A stretch of DNA of 64,000 nt, taken from the NCBI RefSeq assembly GCF_002104515.1, contig NZ_NBOE01000014.1:1-64000 (forward strand), written 5' to 3'. The position numbers were made by a program, and so were the translations under genes. Source of the DNA: Colwellia polaris (GTDB taxonomy: Bacteria; Pseudomonadota; Gammaproteobacteria; Enterobacterales; Alteromonadaceae). The notes beneath the pieces were generated by a model. That model was given only the letters and a program-made list of their open reading frames with translations. It searched no databases and was not told the DNA's origin. Each line of letters opens with the position of its first letter. Positions within the stretch are counted from its first letter, which is position 1. Shown in pieces: positions 29,387-37,153 of the stretch.

Positions 29387-29587
29387 TGTTTATGTCTCAG
29401 TTTGTTGATTACTGAAGAAAAAGGCAAATAAAGTGGTTCAGATATAGTAGTACAAGTTTCAATTTCATGGCTTGTTTCACTCAGGTTATACTTTGTATCG
29501 GTAAACGTCTTACTAAATAGAAAAACAGTTGGTCATAACAAGCAAGGCACGAGCAAAAACCAACTGTTGGTTATTCTACTTTAAGCT

Positions 29588-30343
29588 TTAAAGTTTCCCC
29601 GGCCTATTTGCTACTGCAAAAACAAATGAAACGGGTTGAAATTGTCCTGCTAATACTCTTTCCTTAGCATTTTCATATTCCGCTTTAGCATCATTAGAAA
29701 GGATACTGTAATTAGCAGAAGCTTCAATTGAAGCAAAGCTATTAGTTAAATTATCAGCAGTCCACTCTCCACTAACAGTAATAACACTAATGCCTGTCGC
29801 AATATCATAGTCTTCCGGTGTTATATTTTGGCAACTTGCCATGTGTTCTGCGATAAAATCGAAAGCAAGATCAATTCTTTTATATTCAAGCTTAATTTTA
29901 CTAGTTTCAGTATCTTTTATTGTCTGCCCTATTTTAGCTGTCACATCAGCTTCAAGACCACTTGGTACAGGAACACTATTTATTTTTAATAAAGCAACAA
30001 TATCTGCACTCAATTTATTTGAAAACTCAGTTTTAGATTCATTTTTCAAAGTTCCTGTGACAGTTTGAGTCCCAGAAATGACAATGTCATTTTCTGTTAT
30101 TATTGTATCTATACACTTATCTCTTTGAAAATATTTTTTATAGCTCACGCCTAGGTAGTGATTAGGGTCACCATCAAAATCTACACCTTTTTTTATTAAA
30201 GCGTAATTAGTGCTTGATGTTGGCTGGCAGTATTTTGAAAAGTTACCACAAACATATTTTGGTTCTAGATCCTCAAAATATGGAACCATAATATTACAAC
30301 CCGCTAAAGAAGCCAAAGCAATTGGTATAAGTAGTTTTTTCAT
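29588..30343 (-). CDS. Lipoprotein of unknown function, 251 aa
   Basis: The signal sequence ends in the lipobox LAGC, so this is probably a membrane-anchored lipoprotein. The mature part has Cys residues near its N-terminus (CGNFSKYC) and a mixed alpha/beta composition; I recognise no domain. The start at 30343 is chosen because AAAGGA lies 7 nt upstream; an ATG two codons earlier is too close to it. It is the only minus-strand gene of the element and may be a cargo or exclusion-type gene. Confidence 0.7.
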   Translation of the reverse strand: MKKLLIPIALASLAGCNIMVPYFEDLEPKYVCGNFSKYCQPTSSTNYALIKKGVDFDGDPNHYLGVSYKKYFQRDKCIDTIITENDIVISGTQTVTGTLKNESKTEFSNKLSADIVALLKINSVPVPSGLEADVTAKIGQTIKDTETSKIKLEYKRIDLAFDFIAEHMASCQNITPEDYDIATGISVITVSGEWTADNLTNSFASIEASANYSILSNDAKAEYENAKERVLAGQFQPVSFVFAVANRPGKL

Positions 30344-30609
30344 TATCATTTCCTTTTTATTAAAGATAATCCTTCGACTACTTACTGAAGACGTTTTAAA
30401 ACCTAAATTTATTATGGATACCTTTCCGTAATGTCAGCTCCATAACCTTTATTAATTATTAATTATAATTTCAGAATTACAATGAATATTAATGATTAAA
30501 AGAGCGATTACATTAACTGACAAAAAAAGTACAAAAATTCAACAACATAATAGCTCACTATTAATTTAAAAAGCTAACTAGTCAAAAACACTCTAATCCC
30601 CCCTTAACA

Positions 30610-30633
30610 CTGTGTGAAAGATATTTCACACAG
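30610..30633. promoter_or_regulatory. Palindromic operator candidate upstream of the alpA-like gene
   Basis: CTGTGTGAAA-GATA-TTTCACACAG is a dyad with 10-bp perfect arms. It lies 77 bp before the alpA-like start, in the 366-bp gap between the divergent lipoprotein and replication operons, and is the best candidate for a repressor site there. The rest of that gap shows only AT-rich sequence and the hairpin at 30669. Confidence 0.6.
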
Positions 30634-30668
30634 CTATTAGCGGTTACAACTTATTTTAAGTCTCTAAA

Positions 30669-30707
30669 TTAACTCCTAAATCAATCCTGATTAATTATCG
30701 GAGTTAA
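30669..30707 (+). promoter_or_regulatory. Leader hairpin that covers the alpA-like ribosome-binding site
   Basis: TTAACTCC (30669-30676) is perfectly complementary to GGAGTTAA (30700-30707), which contains the ribosome-binding site GGAG just before the ATG at 30710. A smaller stem, AATCA / TGATT, sits inside. In the RNA the ribosome-binding site would be paired, suggesting translational control of the replication operon. Confidence 0.55.
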
Positions 30708-30709
30708 AC

Positions 30710-30916
30710 ATGAATCAAAATTTACTAACCCCCACGCAAGCAGCAGATATTTTAGGTGTCACCATTGGTACATTAGCAGTTTGGCGCTGCACTGCCCGTT
30801 ACCCTCTGCCATTTGTAAAAATTGGCCGCAGAGTTAAATATCGTCTTTCTGACATCAACAACTTTATCGAGCAAGGCTTAAATAATTTATTAGAAACGGA
30901 TAGCCGTTATGCCTAA
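30710..30916 (+). CDS. AlpA/excisionase-like helix-turn-helix protein
   Basis: This 68-residue DNA-binding protein has a MerR-type winged helix-turn-helix: LTPTQAADILGVTIGTLAVWR (helices) followed by PFVKIGRRVKYRLSDINNFIE (wing). Proteins of this kind act as excisionase or as regulators of int in satellite elements. It is the first gene of a tightly packed operon; its stop overlaps the next start by 8 bp. Its ribosome-binding site lies within an inverted repeat. Confidence 0.85.
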   Translation: MNQNLLTPTQAADILGVTIGTLAVWRCTARYPLPFVKIGRRVKYRLSDINNFIEQGLNNLLETDSRYA

Positions 30917-31181
30917 CTACACATCTAATAATCTGAATTATTTACGTTGGTTTTATAACGGTTTAAATGCTGATGTTTGTATTGAGCTTGGCAATACTTT
31001 TGGTCAAATCATTACCAACCGTAACGAAGATCTTTCAATCAAAAAAGGTGACTTGAGAGACTTAAAAGCTAAAGGGCTTATTTCTGGTAAAACAATTACG
31101 ATTTTAGCGATTGAATATAAGCGTTTCTCAATCAATGAATTTGGTATAGAAACCTTTAAGGAGTATTTCGATGCAGAATAA
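30909..31181 (+). CDS. Unknown element protein, 90 aa
   Basis: I do not recognise this small acidic-tailed protein. It has no signal peptide or obvious motif. It overlaps both neighbours (8 bp with the alpA-like gene, 11 bp with the replication gene), so it is translated as part of the replication operon and may assist replication or its control. Confidence 0.7.
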   Translation: MPNYTSNNLNYLRWFYNGLNADVCIELGNTFGQIITNRNEDLSIKKGDLRDLKAKGLISGKTITILAIEYKRFSINEFGIETFKEYFDAE

Positions 31182-32904
31182 AGACATTGAAACGCAACTA
31201 AATAAAATCGCAGCTATTTATCAAGACGATAAATTCCTTTCAACTGAATGGCACACATGCCCAGCTGATAGGCGAGATGTAGAATTTACCTTTAATTGTT
31301 TAAACAGATTACCTGACGTATTAAAAAAGCATGTGTTAGATAAGGCAAATAAACTCAAAACTCGTTACGAAAAAAATACTTATATTCGTACCATGACAGA
31401 AAGCTTAGTTAGTTACCTGCCTGAAAAGCTACGATTAACATTAACCGTTAACGAAGACGAAATTCGTTATATTGCGATTGCCTGTGCCGAACGCTGCAGA
31501 AGAATAGCGCTTCATCATAATGTTAAAGGACGAAGTAAATCGTTAACGAAATCGAACGAAGATTCAAATTCCGTTAACGTAACGGAATGCAATATTCCGT
31601 TAACGGAAATTTCCGTAACGAACACAAACGATATCTACCCACTGTTAACAGCATATGTTGAATCGTTTGGACTTAAAAAAATATCACTTACGAAAAAAGG
31701 CGTAACAGAATTAGGCGCTATAAAACGCATGTGTGATAAACGATGGTGGATACCTAGTCTTAGAAAAGTGTTCAAGCAAGCTTACGAACAAGCGGCCATT
31801 AAGTTAGGCTTAGTCAGTAAACATGCTCAAATATATGCTAGTGACTTAACCGTTAACAATCGAAAGCAGCAAAGAGCACGTAACGATGAATTGCTAAGCT
31901 CAATATCGGTAATTAATGACATTGGACAGCAATTTACATTAAAGGAATTATCAAATTTAAATGTATCAAACCCAGAAATAAGAAAAGCTGAGTTAATGTT
32001 ACGTTTACGTGGTTTTGAAGATTTATCAAAATCGCACGATCACGTAGGTATTTTTATTACCATTACCTGCCCTTCTAAATATCATGCTGTGTTTGCAAAA
32101 TCCGGTAAACCTAACCCTAAGTATCAAGACTTCACGCCTTATCAAGCTAACCAATATTTATGCGATGTATGGGCAAAGGTTCGCGCTCAATGGAATCGAG
32201 AAAATATTAAACCTTACGGATTCAGAATTGCTGAACCGCAGCATGATGGCACTCCTCATTGGCATTTAGTGCTTTTTGTTGAATCCGGTCAAGTAGAACG
32301 CGTAAAAGGCGCTATAAGCCATTACGCATTACAAGAAGACGGTGATGAAAGAGGAGCACTTGAAAATCGTTGCGACTTTAAACTAATAGACCCAAAAAAA
32401 GGCTCGGCCACAGGCTATGTCGCTAAATACGTTTCAAAGAATATAGATGGTAAATGCCTTGATAAAGGCGTTTATGGTGAAGACCCTATAACAGCAGCGC
32501 AACGTGTTGATGCATGGTCTTCTACATGGTGCATTCGTCAGTTTCAGCAAATTGGTGGCGCTTCTGTGACAGTGTGGCGCGAATTAAGACGATTAAGAAA
32601 ATCACTTGGCATAGATTCAGTATTGGAAAAAGCGCGAATAGCTGCTGATGAAAGTAAATGGGATGATTATATTACTGCCATGGGCGGGGTGTTTTGCAAA
32701 CGTAAAGACCAACCAATTAAGCTAGCCTACGATACATCTTTCGATAGCGAAACTGGCGAGTGTAAACTTGGGTTTTATGACGGAAATATAATACAAAGTA
32801 TTAAGGGTGTTTATTTTCAAGGTCAAATGATTGTCACTAGATTTTTTAGTTGGCGTTTAGAAAGAGCGAACGTAGTTTGTTCTAACTTGGAGTTCTGTAA
32901 ATAA
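31171..32904 (+). CDS. rep: HUH-endonuclease replication initiator (P2 gpA-like)
   Basis: This 577-residue protein belongs to the phage P2 gpA type of rolling-circle initiators, which nick one strand at the origin and stay bound through a tyrosine. The HUH motif is PHWHLVLF (His363-Trp-His365), and the paired catalytic tyrosines are in GYVAKYVSK (Tyr416 and Tyr420), as in two-tyrosine enzymes. A Thr/Asn/Ser-rich linker (about residues 124-151) is encoded by a cluster of DNA palindromes that may be the origin. It indicates that the excised element replicates itself, although no virion genes are present. Confidence 0.88.
   Translation: MQNKDIETQLNKIAAIYQDDKFLSTEWHTCPADRRDVEFTFNCLNRLPDVLKKHVLDKANKLKTRYEKNTYIRTMTESLVSYLPEKLRLTLTVNEDEIRYIAIACAERCRRIALHHNVKGRSKSLTKSNEDSNSVNVTECNIPLTEISVTNTNDIYPLLTAYVESFGLKKISLTKKGVTELGAIKRMCDKRWWIPSLRKVFKQAYEQAAIKLGLVSKHAQIYASDLTVNNRKQQRARNDELLSSISVINDIGQQFTLKELSNLNVSNPEIRKAELMLRLRGFEDLSKSHDHVGIFITITCPSKYHAVFAKSGKPNPKYQDFTPYQANQYLCDVWAKVRAQWNRENIKPYGFRIAEPQHDGTPHWHLVLFVESGQVERVKGAISHYALQEDGDERGALENRCDFKLIDPKKGSATGYVAKYVSKNIDGKCLDKGVYGEDPITAAQRVDAWSSTWCIRQFQQIGGASVTVWRELRRLRKSLGIDSVLEKARIAADESKWDDYITAMGGVFCKRKDQPIKLAYDTSFDSETGECKLGFYDGNIIQSIKGVYFQGQMIVTRFFSWRLERANVVCSNLEFCK
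31540..31620. other. Palindrome cluster inside rep, candidate replication origin
   Basis: Within 81 bp there are three dyads built on GTTAACG: TCGTTAACGA (31540-31549), ATTCCGTTA-ACG-TAACGGAAT (31568-31588) and TTCCGTTAACGGAA (31595-31608), plus the half-site TTTCCGTAACG (31610-31620). Further GTTAAC copies lie near 31447 and 31852. The encoded peptide is a low-complexity linker, so the DNA rather than the protein seems constrained. In P2 the origin lies inside gene A. Confidence 0.55.
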
Positions 32905-33012
32905 CTGTACTAAATGAATTTAAAAGTCTTTTAGAACAGATAATTATGCTTTAAAAAGCAATTAGCATAGGTTACATTGATTTAATGTGTAAATCTAAAA
33001 GGACATTGGAAT

Positions 33013-33843
33013 ATGGACACTGTATTAAAACAGTATATTAATGCTTTATGTAGTATGAATGAGGATGATTTTACTAGGGATATTATAAAACCATTATTTG
33101 AATCTATGGGTTATGATAAAGTTGATTTTAATGGAGGAGCTTACGAAAGAGGACGAGATCTTATTGCTCAACGGCGCATACCCCCTAAGAAAGAAAACTA
33201 TGTAGTATACGTACAATCGAAAAAAGTAGGTGATATTCAAAACACATCTAAAGCAGCTAAACTGTCAACTTTACTTCATCAATTGAGACAATGCTGTCTT
33301 GGGAAATTAACAGATGCTGAAGGGAATAAAGTATTACCAAATGAAGTTTATTTAGCATGTCCAGAGCCAATATCAGATAGGCTTATTGAAGAAATCAAAG
33401 ATCAGCTATTCGGAATGCCATTAAAAGTATACCCCTATGATGGCCCCAAGATAATTCAAGATATAAAAGAATATAAACCAGAGCTACTTTCAATATTATC
33501 AAACATTGAAGATAAAATAACAGCTCATCAAATCTTAGCACCAAGTAATAAAGAATTATTAGCTGCACTTAAAAGTACAACTAATCAAAAAATAGATGAT
33601 TTTTATAGTGATCTTAGTTTTTTTGTTGGCTCATTTGATAGTAATTTATTAATGCACTTAGACATACTATCGATCCAAAAGGACATCGAAATCCATGAAG
33701 ATAACTGGGCTAATTTCAAAAAAGATATTGAAAAAATATCTTCTAAGCACTCTCTATATTTTCTAACAAATGGATTTCTGTTATTGAAAAAAGCTTTAAA
33801 AGCAATAAACAAGATTTTGAATCATCTGAGAATAAAGTTCTAA
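33013..33843 (+). CDS. Mrr-like nuclease, N-terminal part of a nuclease-NACHT defence protein
   Basis: The 276-residue product begins with a PD-(D/E)xK fold of the Mrr type: Asp49 in GRDLIA and Gln68-Ser-Lys70 in VYVQSKK form the D-Xn-QxK active site. A helical stretch follows (about 165-276). The last 20 or so residues, after about 256, lie where a second frame is also open. That frame continues without a stop into the NACHT gene, so this gene is probably the first part of one protein of about 892 residues. AGGA lies 12 nt before the ATG. Expected role: cleavage of DNA when the NACHT module senses a phage. Confidence 0.75.
   Translation: MDTVLKQYINALCSMNEDDFTRDIIKPLFESMGYDKVDFNGGAYERGRDLIAQRRIPPKKENYVVYVQSKKVGDIQNTSKAAKLSTLLHQLRQCCLGKLTDAEGNKVLPNEVYLACPEPISDRLIEEIKDQLFGMPLKVYPYDGPKIIQDIKEYKPELLSILSNIEDKITAHQILAPSNKELLAALKSTTNQKIDDFYSDLSFFVGSFDSNLLMHLDILSIQKDIEIHEDNWANFKKDIEKISSKHSLYFLTNGFLLLKKALKAINKILNHLRIKF
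33795..33801 (+). other. Candidate -1 frameshift heptamer T TTA AAA
   Basis: In the frame of the nuclease gene the codons TTA AAA are preceded by T, giving a canonical X XXY YYZ slippery heptamer. A -1 slip here leads into the NACHT frame, which is open from 33747 to 35690. An A6 run (33787-33792) nearby is a second place where the frame could have changed. No strong downstream hairpin is visible. Confidence 0.45.
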
Positions 33844-33959
33844 TAGAGCAAAAGGACCATTTATTAATAAAGTCTGCTGATCTTAACTCTAGAATCAAAA
33901 GTTTCATTAAGTCTTTAAAAGAAAGTTTAAAACCAGAAAGTAACCCACTAATTAAAACA

Positions 33960-35690
33960 ATGAAACCAGAGGAAGTAAATAATAGGGAAAAGATTTTAGA
34001 CGAAGTTATATTTTATATACAATCCAACTCAACTCGAATTAAAAGAAAATCAGTTAAAAACAGTACTTTTTATGATGAGGTCGACTTAGTCTATTCATTA
34101 TCTGATGAACTAAATAAAACTGAAAAGAAATTAAATTTGCTGCAAGGTAAAGTCAAATTAAGCCCTGCTTACAAGGTATCTATTTATGTAGATACATTAA
34201 AAAGTAGGATTTTAAAAGACAAAGAAGATTATATCCGAGATATTCAACTCATAAATAACAGAGAACTAGGGATTACCAAACTAAAAAACTTTCTAACCAA
34301 GACAGAAAAAACTTTATCTCTGATATCTATGCTTAAAGATAAAGATAACCAGCTCTCATATTTAGTTTCTTTTAAACATAACGATTCAGCCCAAGACCGA
34401 GTAACCATATCACCACACGATATATTCTCAACAGGTCATGATATTGCAGTATACGGAGGAGCAGGAGTAGGTAAAACAACTACATTAAAAGCATACTCAG
34501 ATGTCTTAGCTGAGCACGAGCCTAAAAACGTAATATATATTCCTTTGAATAGGCTTGTGGATGAATATAAAAATTTTTCCAATAAAGAAGAGAACTTAGA
34601 AGGTTTAAAAAAAAATTTATTAATAAAAATAATCCTCTTAAGTAAAGGCATAACACCAACGAGTGAAAATATAGATGATGCTAAAAGTATTCTTATAAAT
34701 AAGTTTGTTATTATTCTTGATGGTTTAGATGAAGTTTATAATGCTATACCTGACATAATTTCTGCGATATCAAAGTTTAAATCGGAGCGCCCCCTTTCTC
34801 AATTAATAATTTCGAGCAGGGATTGTGTTAGTTATTTAGATGATATTGATTTTCTAGGTATAACCTTATTACCATTTACAAAAGAACAACTACACAAGTT
34901 TATTCGAGGTTGGTTTCAAGATAAGCTAGATGAGGCACAGCATTTGATTGACGCTATAGAAAACAAGGGCTTGTATGAATACATTAAAACTCCATTACTA
35001 GCCACAATCACATGCTCTTTAGTTCAAAAAGGAGTTGATGCACCTTCTAGTGAAAATGAAATATATTCTGAAAGGCTAAACCTTTTAACTGGCGAATATG
35101 ATTTACATAAAAATATAGAACGACAAAAACAAAAAGGTGAATTACTCCGAAGATGTGCAATGAAAATAGCATTTAAAATGCATAATAATGGAGTCAGATC
35201 TGAATACAAAGATAATATGTTAAATGTTCTTAGACATGATTTGGTCGATAAGTATAGTGAACAGCTGTTACATGACTGTTTAAACGAGTTAATCAATCCA
35301 TGTAATGTTTTGATACAAGATCCAATAACAAAAAAATACTCTTTCGGTCACTTTCGATTTCAAGAGCACTTAGCTTCACAAGAGCTTAGTTTAAATAGAA
35401 GTATAGAGCTGTCAGAGTTAGTGACAATTGATTGGTGGAGGGGAGCTTTGTGTCTTTATGCTCAAGATAATGATATTTCATACTTGTTCGAGGATGTATA
35501 TAAACGCTATGGAAATATTCATAGGGCGATAATTACATTTACTGCAATGATAGCTAGCCGGCCTAAAAGTAATCAACGAGATTTACAAATACTATTCAGA
35601 GAATACGAAAAGTCAGATGAACTAGATGATGTATACGCATCTAGTTCTTATGATAATGACTATGGATATGACCGCGACTACTGTTCATAA
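33960..35690 (+). CDS. NACHT-family NTPase, probable anti-phage sensor
   Basis: This STAND ATPase of 576 residues (from its first ATG) has a helical N-terminus and a NACHT domain: Walker A GGAGVGKTT (166-174), Walker B VIILDGLDEVY (250-260) with the Gly and Asp-Glu typical of NACHT, and sensor-like LIISSRD (282-288). A helical C-terminal part follows and ends in a Tyr/Asp-rich tail. The ATG has no ribosome-binding site, and the frame is open 213 bp further upstream without any usual start codon. It therefore probably continues from the nuclease gene by frameshift, or the gene is broken. Bacterial NACHT proteins with nuclease effectors defend against phages. Confidence 0.82.
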   Translation: MKPEEVNNREKILDEVIFYIQSNSTRIKRKSVKNSTFYDEVDLVYSLSDELNKTEKKLNLLQGKVKLSPAYKVSIYVDTLKSRILKDKEDYIRDIQLINNRELGITKLKNFLTKTEKTLSLISMLKDKDNQLSYLVSFKHNDSAQDRVTISPHDIFSTGHDIAVYGGAGVGKTTTLKAYSDVLAEHEPKNVIYIPLNRLVDEYKNFSNKEENLEGLKKNLLIKIILLSKGITPTSENIDDAKSILINKFVIILDGLDEVYNAIPDIISAISKFKSERPLSQLIISSRDCVSYLDDIDFLGITLLPFTKEQLHKFIRGWFQDKLDEAQHLIDAIENKGLYEYIKTPLLATITCSLVQKGVDAPSSENEIYSERLNLLTGEYDLHKNIERQKQKGELLRRCAMKIAFKMHNNGVRSEYKDNMLNVLRHDLVDKYSEQLLHDCLNELINPCNVLIQDPITKKYSFGHFRFQEHLASQELSLNRSIELSELVTIDWWRGALCLYAQDNDISYLFEDVYKRYGNIHRAIITFTAMIASRPKSNQRDLQILFREYEKSDELDDVYASSSYDNDYGYDRDYCS

Positions 35691-35867
35691 AATGTATTAA
35701 CGGTCGCTTATTCCCTATACAGCTAATGAAATAGCATTTAAAAAATACACAACTTGCGAGACATGAGCTTCGCCCAAAGTAATTACTTGCACTTATCTTA
35801 TGTAAAAAGTAACTAGAGCAGCCATAGTTGATTTCTATGTTTAAGTGAATGGGTGTTAATTTAACTT

Positions 35868-35909
35868 TAATATGCTGTTATCAACCTAATGATTCATAAC
35901 AGCATATTA
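35868..35909. terminator. Strong hairpin near the right end of the element
   Basis: TAATATGCTGTTAT (35868-35881) and ATAACAGCATATTA (35896-35909) form a perfect 14-bp stem with a 14-nt loop. The gap from the NACHT stop to attR (35691-36042) holds no gene. No T-tract follows, so it may be a terminator, an integrase site or a recombination-related structure. Confidence 0.45.
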
Positions 35910-36042
35910 GCACTAAACAGAGATTTGCACTAATTATAACTTTTATGAAATAAGATAACCCCAAGGCATCCCTATCGAATCCCGGGTAAAAAGTAAAAAC
36001 TTTAAATCTTACAATTACAATCGGTTAGACTACTTTTAAATA

Positions 36043-36075
36043 TTACTTCGGTAAGGCTTTTTTATTGCCTGAAAT
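36043..36075 (+). repeat. attR core (33-bp direct repeat)
   Basis: Identical to attL at 26605-26637. Here the sequence before the core differs (TTTAAATA instead of TTTCAAGCC), so the terminator stem of the small RNA cannot form, as expected for the element-derived side. Confidence 0.88.
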
Positions 36076-36144
36076 TTGAATATTTCAGCACAACTGCGAT
36101 AATTTTTTTAAAAGTTTACATTTAAATCTAACATTAAGGAACGT

Positions 36145-36504
36145 ATGAACGATTTAGAACAAGCGCCTAAGGCATTATTGAGAGCACAAAAATTAGCGAA
36201 TTTAGCTGACGCTAAAATACGTATTCCAGTATTGGGTATTCGGTTAGGCTTAGACTTTATTATTGGCCTTATTCCTGTGGTGGGCGATATGATAATGGCT
36301 GGCTTATCGCTCAGTATTGTTGCTATGGCGAAATCTATGCACGTGCCCAGAGCCCTTAGAATGAAAATGTTATGGAATATTGCACTAGATTTTTTATTAG
36401 GGGTTATTCCTTTTATTGGCGATATTGCCGATTTATTTTATAAATCTAACCTGAAAAATGTACGAATTATGGAAGAGTGGTGGTTAGAGCAAAAGCCGCG
36501 ATAA
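36145..36504 (+). CDS. DUF4112 family membrane protein
   Basis: This 119-residue protein matches the DUF4112 family: a short cytoplasmic N-terminus, then two hydrophobic pairs with the repeated motif G(L/V)IP(V/F)(V/I)GD (residues about 50-56 and 92-98), suggesting an internal duplication. Function is unknown; some members act on membranes under stress. It lies directly right of attR and is the chromosomal neighbour of the small RNA locus. Confidence 0.82.
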   Translation: MNDLEQAPKALLRAQKLANLADAKIRIPVLGIRLGLDFIIGLIPVVGDMIMAGLSLSIVAMAKSMHVPRALRMKMLWNIALDFLLGVIPFIGDIADLFYKSNLKNVRIMEEWWLEQKPR

Positions 36505-36563
36505 GTTTAAACATAGACATTGCCCACCTTAATTAATTTAGTTCGTCACGTTAACCTAAACTT

Positions 36564-36593
36564 GAATGAATATAGCAATTGCTATATTCATTC
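36564..36593. terminator. 30-bp perfect palindrome between convergent genes
   Basis: GAATGAATATAGCAA is directly followed by its exact reverse complement, 60 bp after the DUF4112 stop and 8 bp before the end of the RclC-like gene. It probably serves as a bidirectional transcription stop, although T-tracts are weak. Confidence 0.55.
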
Positions 36594-36601
36594 TGACTGA
36601 C

Positions 36602-37099
36602 TTATTTTGCTTTTAAAGCTTTGCCTAATAGCGTAACAGAGGCGGCTAAAAGCACAATATCTTTCACCAAAAATTGCCCTGGAACTACGTTAAGCGCTGG
36701 AAAACCTCCTAATGTTGCCTCCCAGACTGGCGCAGTAAATAATAAGCTAGAGGTAACCGCAAAAGTAGCGATTGCACCTAAGCTGCCTATGATCCCAATT
36801 AATCTATTTATTGGTGAAAGGATAATGGCGATAGCGGTGGCAATTTCAAAAGCCCCAATAAAGTTAGATGCTCCTTGTAAGCTAAAAACATTGTACAGCC
36901 ACGATGTTAGAGGGCTTGATGAAATAAGCCCTTCAATTGCGCCTGCTTCATAAGCAGAAAACTTCATCGCGCCAATCCACAATAAAATAAGTGCAATTGA
37001 GAGTCTTAAGGCATGGTCGCCAAAAGTCGTTATATTTTGACTTAATGCTGGGTTACTAAATTTTAGTTCACTTTCTACGGTTAAGGTTTTGTTAGACAT
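36602..37099 (-). CDS. RclC/YkgB-like DUF417 inner-membrane protein
   Basis: This 165-residue integral membrane protein has four predicted helices and the DUF417 pattern (LILLWIGAMKFSAYEAGAIEGLI, then SPL). E. coli RclC (YkgB) belongs to this family and takes part in resistance to reactive chlorine species. The frame continues six codons upstream to a TTG, but AGAGGA lies 7 nt before the ATG used here. It follows a glutaredoxin gene (55-bp gap), and both are divergent from an RclR-like regulator, so the three probably form a redox-stress unit. Confidence 0.82.
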   Translation of the reverse strand: MSNKTLTVESELKFSNPALSQNITTFGDHALRLSIALILLWIGAMKFSAYEAGAIEGLISSSPLTSWLYNVFSLQGASNFIGAFEIATAIAIILSPINRLIGIIGSLGAIATFAVTSSLLFTAPVWEATLGGFPALNVVPGQFLVKDIVLLAASVTLLGKALKAK

Positions 37100-37153
37100 G
37101 GTTTTATCCTCTTTCAAATGATTAATTTCTTACTGTTATTGTTGACTATATGG

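Larger units (their letters stand above)
26605..36075. mobile_element. Integrated element with tyrosine integrase, HUH replication gene and defence genes
   Basis: Identical 33-bp sequences at 26605-26637 and 36043-36075 bound a block that begins with a tyrosine integrase. The block contains an AlpA-like regulator, a phage-type replication initiator, unknown genes, a lone lipoprotein and a nuclease/NACHT pair. No capsid, terminase or conjugation genes are present, so it resembles a phage satellite or a replicating integrative element. Genes at its right end are more AT-rich than the flanks. The excisable unit would be 9438 bp. Confidence 0.88.

Noticed and set aside
33603-33812. Minus-strand frame opposite the frameshift region, as a possible antitoxin
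   Set aside because: No ribosome-binding site and fully antisense to the nuclease gene; the coding signal is on the plus strand.
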